From the NCBI GenBank assembly GCA_902792005.1, contig CADAXW010000013.1, forward strand, positions 20,325 through 84,324: 64,000 nucleotides of DNA. The letters are read 5' to 3'. This stretch comes from an uncultured Lachnospiraceae bacterium. Lineage in GTDB: Bacteria > Bacillota > Clostridia > Lachnospirales > Lachnospiraceae. Below, one piece after another: positions 18,334 to 25,184 of this stretch. Numbering within the stretch: position 1 is the first letter of the stretch; each line of letters opens with the position of its first letter. The notes under the pieces are model-generated. The model searched no databases and was not told the DNA's origin. It worked only from the letters and a program-made list of their open reading frames with translations. Made by a program: the position numbers and the translations under genes.

Positions 18334-20175
18334 ATGTTACGATTCTTTGGACGGGGTTCTGCATTCCGGGAGGATCAGAACTGCGCATACTTTGTGCAGG
18401 ATCACAGGTTGATCCTGATGGATTGTGCCATGTACGGATTTCATGAGGTGAAGAAGACGGGGCTCCTGGGCTTCGGAGAGGAGATCCGGGAGATCACGAT
18501 TCTGGTCACACATACCCATGGAGATCACACCGGCGGAATCCCCATGCTGATCCATTATGCGTTTTATGTACTTCATGTTCCGGTAACGGTGATCGCACCC
18601 TCGGAAGAGGTCCGGGAGGATCTGAAGTATCTTCTCGAACGGCTGGAGGGCTGTGCACCCGCGGGATATCGACTGTTTTCAGCTGAGGAGCTGATGAAGG
18701 CTGTAGATCGTGCAGATGGTGTAGATGACAGTGATCCGGAGCTCCCGGCCTGTCCGTGGCTGGTGCGGCCGATCCTGACTCAGCATGCACCGGAGCTTTC
18801 CGGGAGATGCTTTGGGTATCAGCTCACGCTGGACGGTAAAAATGTGATCTATACCGGAGACAGCAACACACTGGAACCGTTTCTTCCGTATCTTACGGAG
18901 GGTTCGGTGCTGTATACAGAGACAGCGAGTATGGAGTCGCCGGTACATTTTCCGGTGAAAAAGCTGCTGGAGCTGGAGACATACTTCAAAGAAAAAAACA
19001 TTCAGGTGTATCTCATGCACCTGGATGACGAAGAAGCCATCATGAAACAGGTGGAAGGAACGGGCTTTTTGCCGGCGCCGCTGGCGGGAGACGAGAAACA
19101 GGGGGAGAAGGATATGCAGAATAATAATATGCAGGATAATAATATGCAGGAAAAAGATGTACAGGAAAGCGGAAAGATCTTAACGAACATTTTTGACATC
19201 AGCGACAAGCTGTATCGGGAAATGTGCAGTAACAAGGAGAATGACCACGCCACGCTGTTCGCCTATTTGACGGAGCTGGGACGGACCATGACGGATTCCG
19301 ACCGGGCCAGTTTCTGGAAATGGGACAGAAGAAAGAAGCAGCTGTGGACAACTTCGGCAACCGGAGTTGACCGGATCGTGATCCCGGATAACACAGGGCT
19401 TGTTGGCAAGGCGCTGATGGAGAAGCGGGTGGTGGTGACCAATGATCCCTATAACGACCCGAACTTCAATTCTGCGGTGGACAAGAAGACCGGTTATGTG
19501 ACAAAGTCCGTACTGGTCATGCCGGTAGCCAATATCTATGGAGATTTCATCGGTGCCTTCCAGATCATCAATAAGAACGGTGATGGTGGATTTGATGAGG
19601 TGGAGGATGTACGGAAGTTGTCTCTGGCGGCGCTGATCTGCGGGATCGCGCTGGAGTCCGAGACCTTCCTGGAGGATTCCCACCACGACAAGCTCACCAA
19701 GCAGAAGAATCGTATGGGCTTCTACAGCGATTTTGCCCGGAAGTACAGCAAGCTTCTGGAGGCGGGACGGCCCATCAGTATGTATATCTCCGATATCGAT
19801 AAGTTTAAGCGGGTAAATGATACCTACGGACATAACGCAGGAGATGTGGTGCTTTCCACGGTTGCCGAGACCATGGCTGCAGCCTGCACCGAGAATGACT
19901 GCGTATATCGCTGGGGCGGTGAGGAGTTCATCATGATCATGACGGATACCACGCTGGAGCAGTGTATAGAGAAGGCGGAGAAGATCCGCGAGACCATCCA
20001 GCAGACGCCCTGCGATGCAGAGGGAACCATCATCAATGTTACCATGAGCTTCGGATGCCGTCAGTTCGACAAGGAAATGAGCATCGAGGACAATATCAGT
20101 ATTGCCGACGGCTTCCTGTATATCGCAAAGGAGTCCGGAAGAAACCGGGTGATCTACAAGGAGCCGGAAGCATAG
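18334..20175 (+). CDS. metallo-beta-lactamase fold / GAF / GGDEF fusion protein
   Basis: Residues 1-235 are a metallo-beta-lactamase fold with THTHGDHTGG and YTGDSN metal motifs, resembling RNase Z-like or phosphodiesterase-type hydrolases. A low-complexity Asn/Gln/Met linker (about 250-280) joins a GAF domain (about 290-440), then a GGDEF domain with the active motif GGEEF near residue 528. No RxxD inhibitory site is seen just upstream. The predicted output is c-di-GMP from GTP, tuned by GAF ligand and possibly by a reaction in the N-terminal domain. It starts four bases after the cyclase stop. A purine-rich tract before Met codons in the linker might allow separate translation of the GAF-GGDEF part. 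Confidence 0.85.
   Translation: MLRFFGRGSAFREDQNCAYFVQDHRLILMDCAMYGFHEVKKTGLLGFGEEIREITILVTHTHGDHTGGIPMLIHYAFYVLHVPVTVIAPSEEVREDLKYLLERLEGCAPAGYRLFSAEELMKAVDRADGVDDSDPELPACPWLVRPILTQHAPELSGRCFGYQLTLDGKNVIYTGDSNTLEPFLPYLTEGSVLYTETASMESPVHFPVKKLLELETYFKEKNIQVYLMHLDDEEAIMKQVEGTGFLPAPLAGDEKQGEKDMQNNNMQDNNMQEKDVQESGKILTNIFDISDKLYREMCSNKENDHATLFAYLTELGRTMTDSDRASFWKWDRRKKQLWTTSATGVDRIVIPDNTGLVGKALMEKRVVVTNDPYNDPNFNSAVDKKTGYVTKSVLVMPVANIYGDFIGAFQIINKNGDGGFDEVEDVRKLSLAALICGIALESETFLEDSHHDKLTKQKNRMGFYSDFARKYSKLLEAGRPISMYISDIDKFKRVNDTYGHNAGDVVLSTVAETMAAACTENDCVYRWGGEEFIMIMTDTTLEQCIEKAEKIRETIQQTPCDAEGTIINVTMSFGCRQFDKEMSIEDNISIADGFLYIAKESGRNRVIYKEPEA
19112..19150 (+). repeat. 15-bp tandem repeat at the domain junction
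   Basis: ATATGCAG-AATAATA (19112-19126), ATATGCAG-GATAATA (19127-19141) and a partial third copy encode the linker between the metallo-beta-lactamase and GAF domains. Confidence 0.8.
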
Positions 20176-20190
20176 AACGGTGTAGATGAA

Positions 20191-20228
20191 AAAACAGCGG
20201 GGACAGTTTATAGTGTCTCCGCTGTTTT
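20191..20228. terminator. bidirectional intrinsic terminator
   Basis: A 15-bp stem (20191-20205 with 20214-20228, one mismatch or wobble) is flanked by A and T runs. It serves the GGDEF gene on the plus strand and the pilin gene on the minus strand. Confidence 0.82.
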
Positions 20229-20271
20229 CCTCTGATTAGAGAGAGGCATGTTTTGGGGGCAGGGTAGTTAG

Positions 20272-20970
20272 TTACTTTGAATGCTGTTCACCGATGGGTG
20301 TGGTCAGAGAATCATCCAGACCAACACGCTTTGCAAAGATCTTTGCGGACTCTTCATCCTTGGAATGTCCTCCGGTTCTTTCCTGATTGGAGGCGCTTCC
20401 TCCGAGATGGAGTTCGCCTGCATCATCGATATAAACATCCAGCTGATATGTGTTCCAAGTGGTTCTTGCCTTTGCGGTCAGATCATTATAGAATACATAT
20501 TCATCGATGGCACTTCTGCGGATATAATCATGATCCGGTCCCGGCGGGAACCACTTATATCCATATTCCTCGCAGTCCCTGATATTTCTTTCGGTGGCGG
20601 GGCTTACATACACAAGACCTGCTTCGATCAGAGCAAGGGCTGTACTGGGATCAGAGCAACGGATCTCCTCGTGGTCTACATAGACCCATCCTCTTTTGTA
20701 CGACTCGCTCTCACCGGTCTTCGGATCCGTATATGCAACTTCTCTTCCCTGGAAATCGCTGGGGAAGGGATGTGTATTGATGGCATTCTTGATCATACTG
20801 GCATTATGAACATCCATGGCAAGTCTTGCTTTTTCCAGATATCCGAGAACACCCATGGTGATGGCTACGGCCAGGATACCCATGATGGCGATGACGATGA
20901 TGATTTCAACTAAACTGAAACCTTTATCGTCGTGTGTTTTTTTACGGTTGAGCATGTTGTTTAGGCGCAT
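20272..20970 (-). CDS. type IV pilin-like / pseudopilin protein
   Basis: The N-terminus shows a prepilin peptidase site (DDKGFSLVEIIIVIAIMGIL): cleavage after Gly, Phe at +1 and Glu at +5, then a hydrophobic alpha-1 helix. The rest (about 232 residues in total) is a globular head with KARTTWNTYQLDVYIDDAGELHLG and no other recognised motif. Such proteins are assembled into pili or pseudopili by an ATPase, a platform protein and a prepilin peptidase, none of which is encoded here. It could be a minor subunit or a secreted pseudopilin. The upstream region is AT-rich with direct repeats. Confidence 0.75.
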   Translation of the reverse strand: MRLNNMLNRKKTHDDKGFSLVEIIIVIAIMGILAVAITMGVLGYLEKARLAMDVHNASMIKNAINTHPFPSDFQGREVAYTDPKTGESESYKRGWVYVDHEEIRCSDPSTALALIEAGLVYVSPATERNIRDCEEYGYKWFPPGPDHDYIRRSAIDEYVFYNDLTAKARTTWNTYQLDVYIDDAGELHLGGSASNQERTGGHSKDEESAKIFAKRVGLDDSLTTPIGEQHSK

Positions 20971-20994
20971 GTTTTACTCCCTTCTGAATACGTA

Positions 20995-21081
20995 TGTTCA
21001 TATTTCGTTTAAAAGTCGTTCAATTTCACAAATAAAACACGCAATGTTAGTATATTGTTTTCATTCTGTTCATATTTCGTT
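20995..21081 (-). repeat. direct repeats upstream of the pilin gene
   Basis: TGTTCATATTTCGTT occurs exactly at 20995-21009 and 21067-21081 (72-bp period). A degenerate TTCATATTT lies near 21100. They are candidate binding sites for a pilin regulator. Confidence 0.6.
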
Positions 21082-21240
21082 CACATTATATCTGAATCAA
21101 TTCATATTTTCAAGAGAAATATTACCGGAACAATTCAAAATAACCTACAATCTTAATTGTGCATATTGTACATTCCCAAAAAAATAAAATCAGGATCCTA
21201 TATAGAAAAGAAAAGATTGGGTGAAAGAGGAGCCTGGAGG

Positions 21241-21268
21241 AGACTTTGCGTTTCGCAGGGTCTTTTTT
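21241..21268 (+). terminator. intrinsic terminator with no annotated gene upstream
   Basis: AGACTTTGCG (21241-21250) pairs with CGCAGGGTCT (21254-21263) over 10 bp including two G-T pairs, with a TTT loop and a T run to 21268. Confidence 0.65.
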
Positions 21269-21305
21269 GATTCACAAAAAAATCACAGTTTTAAGAAAAA
21301 ATCAG

Positions 21306-21334
21306 TTTACAATACGAAACAAAAGTGATATACT
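21306..21334 (+). promoter_or_regulatory. promoter of the alternative sigma factor gene
   Basis: TTTACA (21306-21311) and TATACT (21329-21334) are spaced by 17 bases, with an extended TG before the -10. Transcription would begin near 21341. Confidence 0.6.
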
Positions 21335-21560
21335 CAGTTTCACAATTTCAAATACGGAATTGGAGGCAACAACAAACGCAAAATAATAATGAAAAATGTT
21401 TAGAAAAATGCTTTCGTTTTTTCTGCGCGGTCGCCCAATATATGTATGTAGGCAGTGGCGAAAGCAACGAAAGCCGCAATTTCAAAATGAAATTACAAAA
21501 TGTAACCAAGGTAACAGGTATATTTCAAATAATATTTCCAATCAAAAGGAGGAACTTAAC

Positions 21561-22442
21561 ATGAAAGATTTTGATTACACTCATGTAGCTATGATCAATG
21601 AGATTCTTGACAATGTAGATGACTTTAAGAAGCCCTATGTGGATTTGGACAAGTGCAAAAGGCTTATTGCCAAGCAGGTTAGCAGAAACATTCCTTATAC
21701 AGGCCCAGCCCTTAGTGCTGAGGATCTCATCATTGCAGCAATCTGTGAGGATGGCCTGATGAGGGCCCTGGAAAACTATGATCCTTCTCAGAAGGTAAGC
21801 TTCCATATCTTTGCAGAGAAGTATGTCTTTGGAGCCATCCGAAAGGAGATTGACCGCTGTGGTCATACCTTTGCCATGAAGGCCTGGGCAGAGAAGGAGC
21901 TGACTCAGATCCAGAGGCTGAATGAGATGTATCAGGCAAAGGAGCCTGATCTGGAGAAGAGACTCCTTCTCATTGCAGCTGAGTTCAACAAAAACAGAAA
22001 GAAGGCTCTTCCTCTGGCTACTATCAGAGACATCCTTCTCTTTGATGTTCAGAGGACATCACCTGTCTATCTGGATGAGCCTGTCTGTGAGGGCTCTGAT
22101 GAGAGCAGGAGAGAAATGATCCCTGATTCCTCTATCTCCCCGGAGGAGGTGGTCATCAACAAAGAAATGAAGTCCAGACTGGAGAGGCTTTTCCACTTCC
22201 TGCCTGAGAAGGAGAGAGAGATTGTGAAGCTGAGAATGGGCTGGGATGACTGCATCCCCAAAACAAACAGGGAGGTGGGTGAAATGCTGGGCCTTTCAGC
22301 AGCCAGGATTGGGCAGCTCTATCGCCCTGCCATGGAGAAGCTCAAAGACATGGCAAATGAGGAAGGGCATTTTGCTCTTCCTCATTTTTCGTCCGGGATG
22401 AATATGGTTGCTTCGGTTCCACCGCAGTCCCGGTTTTTATAG
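21561..22442 (+). CDS. alternative sigma-70-family RNA polymerase sigma factor
   Basis: A region-2-like segment (LSAEDLIIAAICEDGLMRAL, then YDPSQKVSFHIFAEKYVFGAI) and a C-terminal region 4 helix-turn-helix (REVGEMLGLSAARIGQLYRPAMEKL) flank a linker, as in group 3 sigma factors. The nominal product is 293 residues. ATG 21561 follows AAAGGAGG; the in-frame ATG at 21396 has no site. Sixteen of the 19 arginine codons before the terminator are AGA/AGG, unlike the CGN-rich neighbours, which hints at transfer or special selection. The last about 25 residues are read through a terminator hairpin and antisense to the kinase gene. Confidence 0.78.
   Translation: MKDFDYTHVAMINEILDNVDDFKKPYVDLDKCKRLIAKQVSRNIPYTGPALSAEDLIIAAICEDGLMRALENYDPSQKVSFHIFAEKYVFGAIRKEIDRCGHTFAMKAWAEKELTQIQRLNEMYQAKEPDLEKRLLLIAAEFNKNRKKALPLATIRDILLFDVQRTSPVYLDEPVCEGSDESRREMIPDSSISPEEVVINKEMKSRLERLFHFLPEKEREIVKLRMGWDDCIPKTNREVGEMLGLSAARIGQLYRPAMEKLKDMANEEGHFALPHFSSGMNMVASVPPQSRFL
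22355..22389. terminator. terminator hairpin inside the 3' end of the sigma gene
   Basis: A perfect 11-bp stem (22355-22365 with 22377-22387) extends to 14 bp with inner pairs. It has a five-base loop and five T at 22385-22389. It lies within the sigma reading frame and overlaps the stop of the convergent kinase gene at 22382-22384. Confidence 0.8.
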
Positions 22443-23662
22443 GTAAGTGTTCCGTTGCACATCAGCGCCAGACGTTTCTCGATATTTTGGATCGCGGTGT
22501 GGGGCTGGGTTGAATTCTCGGAATTCTCCAGACCGGGGCCGGTGTCCAGAACGGAGATGGTGGTACCATCCTCATCTTTTTTGGTAAGTATCGTAATCTC
22601 AAGTGGTTCGTTATTCTCCGGATCCACCCCGTATTTGACTGCATTTTCCACCAGAGGCTGCAGAGTCAGAGGCGGAAGGCAGAACTCGGTATGAGGTGTA
22701 TTGAAGTGAACGAGAAGGCTGTCCTCAAACCGCACCTGTTCCACCGCAAGATAGGCCTGGGTGTGAACCAGCTCCTCGTCAAAGGGGATCATATCCTGCT
22801 TTGCGATGGCGCTGAAGTTCTTTCGGAGATAGGTGGTAAAGTCCAGGGTAACCTTCTGGGCTTTTTCCGGATCCTGTGCACAGAGATAGTAGATGCTGGT
22901 CATGGTATTGTAGATAAAATGTGGCCGCATCTGAAGTACGGCGGATTCGGTCCTCAGCTTTGCATTTTCCTCATGCTGCTGGATCTGTTCCGCAGCGATA
23001 TCCATCATCAGGTATCCGAACATGAACAAGGATGCGATGGAGGTACCGATCACGATCATCAGAAGTCCGTAGGAGAACATCTGGGTAAGGATACAAACCA
23101 TCGGGATCAGCAGGAAAATGAGGAATGCCTTGATCTGCGAGCGGGAAAGTACATCCCGCTCATAGATGACATATCCCAGATTCACCAGTGTCATAAGGGC
23201 CGGCGGGATCAGCAGAAGGAAGTAAAACGGACCGCGGGAGTACACATTTTCGTCTGAGATCACATAGATCGAGTCTGTAAACTGAGTTATGAGCAGCAAC
23301 AGGAAGTAGATGCACCAGAGGATCAGCTCTGTCAGAAATACGGGACTCTTTTTCACTGTCTCTCCTGCATAGTGAAGGATCTGGACCGTAAGCAGGAGCA
23401 TCAGGAGAGAAGAAAAAGTGGACTCAAAAAAAAGCGCCGATTTACTGAGAACCCAGAAGTCCCCATCCAGAAAGAGAAGGGAGATCTGGACGACTATGTC
23501 GCATGCGATATATGCGATCAGAGTCGGGAAAAAGACCATGTAAAAACGGCGGTTCCAGGTTTCTGCGTAGGGAGTGATCAGATTAAGAACGCATCCCAGG
23601 ATCGCAAGGATCAGACCGCTGACGGCTGCTGTGAAATTAACTATGTCGACCCAATTACCCAT
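22382..23662 (-). CDS. LytS/YpdA-type membrane sensor histidine kinase
   Basis: Residues 1-220 hold about six to seven hydrophobic helices without an obvious extracellular domain. A short coiled segment follows, then a His_kinase-type domain (MRPHFIYNTM, phospho-acceptor His248) and an HATPase domain (PLVENAVKYG and DTGPGLEN). It would phosphorylate the XRE-receiver protein encoded just upstream, with which it overlaps by 8 bp (ATGGGTAA). The 426-residue length and layout resemble Agr- and LytS-type kinases. The signal is unknown. Confidence 0.85.
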   Translation of the reverse strand: MGNWVDIVNFTAAVSGLILAILGCVLNLITPYAETWNRRFYMVFFPTLIAYIACDIVVQISLLFLDGDFWVLSKSALFFESTFSSLLMLLLTVQILHYAGETVKKSPVFLTELILWCIYFLLLLITQFTDSIYVISDENVYSRGPFYFLLLIPPALMTLVNLGYVIYERDVLSRSQIKAFLIFLLIPMVCILTQMFSYGLLMIVIGTSIASLFMFGYLMMDIAAEQIQQHEENAKLRTESAVLQMRPHFIYNTMTSIYYLCAQDPEKAQKVTLDFTTYLRKNFSAIAKQDMIPFDEELVHTQAYLAVEQVRFEDSLLVHFNTPHTEFCLPPLTLQPLVENAVKYGVDPENNEPLEITILTKKDEDGTTISVLDTGPGLENSENSTQPHTAIQNIEKRLALMCNGTLTYKNRDCGGTEATIFIPDEK

Positions 23663-24242
23663 TCGATAAACCCCGGATCCGGTTTCTCAGAAGAGGAAGC
23701 TGTTTCTGAACTGCCTCCACGGTGAGAGGCTTCATCAGAAAACCACTGGCTCCGGTGTTCCAGGCATCCAGTGAATAGCCCTCGTATGCGGTGAGAAACA
23801 CAACATTTGTTTTCGGATTGATATCCAAAAGATCCTTGCAGACAGTCAGGCCGCTTCGCTTGCCCATCTCGATATCCAGAAAGGCCAGATCCACTGGTGT
23901 GTTTCTGGCGAATTCCATGGCCTCGGAGGGTTTCGTGAAGCCATAGATCGACGCTTCCGGAATTGCCTTCTTCAGAATCGGAAGGCTTCCGCTCAGAATG
24001 ATTTTTTCATTATCTACCAGGATCACCACAAGGTCGCTGTCTTCTTCGGTTCCATTCAGAAGCTCCGAGACATCGACATCCAGACATTTGGAAAGGCGGG
24101 CGATCATTACGGCATCGGGCATACGGGTACCGGACTCCCAGCGCGCAACACTGGAGCGGTCGACAAAAACCATATCTGCCAACTGCTGCTGCGAAAGATC
24201 TTTACTCATTCTAATCTCTTTTAGTCGTTCTGCAAAGTCCAT
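23655..24242 (-). CDS. XRE helix-turn-helix / receiver-domain response regulator
   Basis: Residues about 4-60 form an XRE-type helix-turn-helix (RLKEIRMSKDLSQQQLADM, then SSVARWESG). Residues about 72-190 form a receiver domain with phospho-acceptor Asp123 (LAFLDIEMG), the switch Thr (VVFLTAYEG) and conserved Lys (FLMKPL). DNA-binding-first, receiver-last is the reverse of usual response regulators. It is translationally coupled to the LytS-type kinase, so the pair should work as a two-component system. The targets are unknown; the neighbouring sigma factor and budA genes are candidates by position only. Confidence 0.85.
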   Translation of the reverse strand: MDFAERLKEIRMSKDLSQQQLADMVFVDRSSVARWESGTRMPDAVMIARLSKCLDVDVSELLNGTEEDSDLVVILVDNEKIILSGSLPILKKAIPEASIYGFTKPSEAMEFARNTPVDLAFLDIEMGKRSGLTVCKDLLDINPKTNVVFLTAYEGYSLDAWNTGASGFLMKPLTVEAVQKQLPLLRNRIRGLSNG

Positions 24243-24346
24243 ATTTGCGCCTCCCCCCTTGTGATGCTGACTTCACTATAGCAGAAACATGTTTCCATAA
24301 CAACCCAGTGTGCCAATATGGAACATATGAATGCGAAATATAGTGA

Positions 24347-24352
24347 TATAAT
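24347..24352 (+). promoter_or_regulatory. extended -10 promoter of budA
   Basis: TATAAT is preceded by TG and one base (TGATATAAT), 63 bases before the start codon. No good -35 is seen. The promoter is divergent from the XRE-receiver gene. Confidence 0.45.
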
Positions 24353-24414
24353 GAGATTTGTATATAGATGAAAAATGCTATATTGAATTCTATAATAAAA
24401 GGAGAGAAAACATC

Positions 24415-25146
24415 ATGGCAGAGCACAGCAAAATGTACCAGGTATCCACACTTCAGGCACTGGCCCTCGGCTACACAAGGAAGGTGATTCCGGTGAAGGA
24501 GCTTCTGAAGGAGGGGAATACCGGCCTTGGAACCTTTGAGGATGTAAACGGAGAAATGATCGTCCTTGACGGACGCTGTTTTCGTGCAAGGCATGACGGC
24601 TCGGTGGTTGAGCCGGATCCGGAGACGGGAGTTCCCTTTGCTGCGGTGGCAGAGCTGAAGGGAGACCGTACATTTCCGCTGGAGTCCATGCCGGATATCC
24701 AGTCCATCCGGACGGAGCTGACCAGACGGATCGAAGAGCATTTCGGACTGAACAGCATGCACGTGGTTCGGATCGACGGTGTCTTTGACCGGGTGGATGC
24801 CAGGTCTGAGGAACCCTACCGGTCCCATCATGTCACGCTGAAAACCATGCTGGATTCAACTCAGACAGCCTTTGTTTTTGAGAATATCCGGGGAACGCTT
24901 GTGGGTGTTTACTATCCGGATCATATGGATGGGATCAACATGCCCGGGTGGCATCTGCATTTTCTGTCGGAGGACAGGACCAGAGGCGGACATGTTTTTG
25001 ATGTGACGCTGAAGGAAGGAACGGTACGTCTTGACAAGATCAGCCGCATCGAGATCAATCTTCCGAAGGATGCCGCATTTGATACCTATTCGCTGAAGAG
25101 CGCATCCGAGGATGAGATAAAGAAGGTGGAAAAGGGATCTGAATAA
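24415..25146 (+). CDS. budA: alpha-acetolactate decarboxylase
   Basis: It converts (S)-alpha-acetolactate to acetoin, a neutral fermentation branch and a way to drain excess acetolactate from valine synthesis. Family marks include MYQVSTLQALALGY, FEDVNGEMIVLDG, the SHHVTLKTML segment and the zinc-site region GWHLHFLSEDRTRGGH with its three histidines. The 243-residue length is typical. AAAGGAGA precedes ATG 24415. No acetolactate synthase or butanediol dehydrogenase gene is adjacent. Confidence 0.9.
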   Translation: MAEHSKMYQVSTLQALALGYTRKVIPVKELLKEGNTGLGTFEDVNGEMIVLDGRCFRARHDGSVVEPDPETGVPFAAVAELKGDRTFPLESMPDIQSIRTELTRRIEEHFGLNSMHVVRIDGVFDRVDARSEEPYRSHHVTLKTMLDSTQTAFVFENIRGTLVGVYYPDHMDGINMPGWHLHFLSEDRTRGGHVFDVTLKEGTVRLDKISRIEINLPKDAAFDTYSLKSASEDEIKKVEKGSE

Positions 25147-25184
25147 TAATCAGTTTTTTTGAGTGAAAGGTGGTATAATACGAC

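Larger units (their letters stand above)
20971..21560. other. AT-rich intergenic region between pilin and sigma genes
   Basis: This 590-base gap holds two copies of a 15-bp direct repeat near the pilin start, a terminator with no gene before it (21241-21268), a strong promoter (21306-21334) and a leader of about 220 bases for the sigma gene. I see no convincing additional coding region. Confidence 0.7.

Noticed and set aside
21396..21560. 55-residue N-terminal extension of the sigma factor
   Set aside because: No ribosome binding site precedes ATG 21396, while AAAGGAGG stands before ATG 21561 and the extension has no sigma-like sequence.
25130..25165. Terminator after budA
   Set aside because: The CTGA/TCAG stem is only four base pairs despite a following T run.
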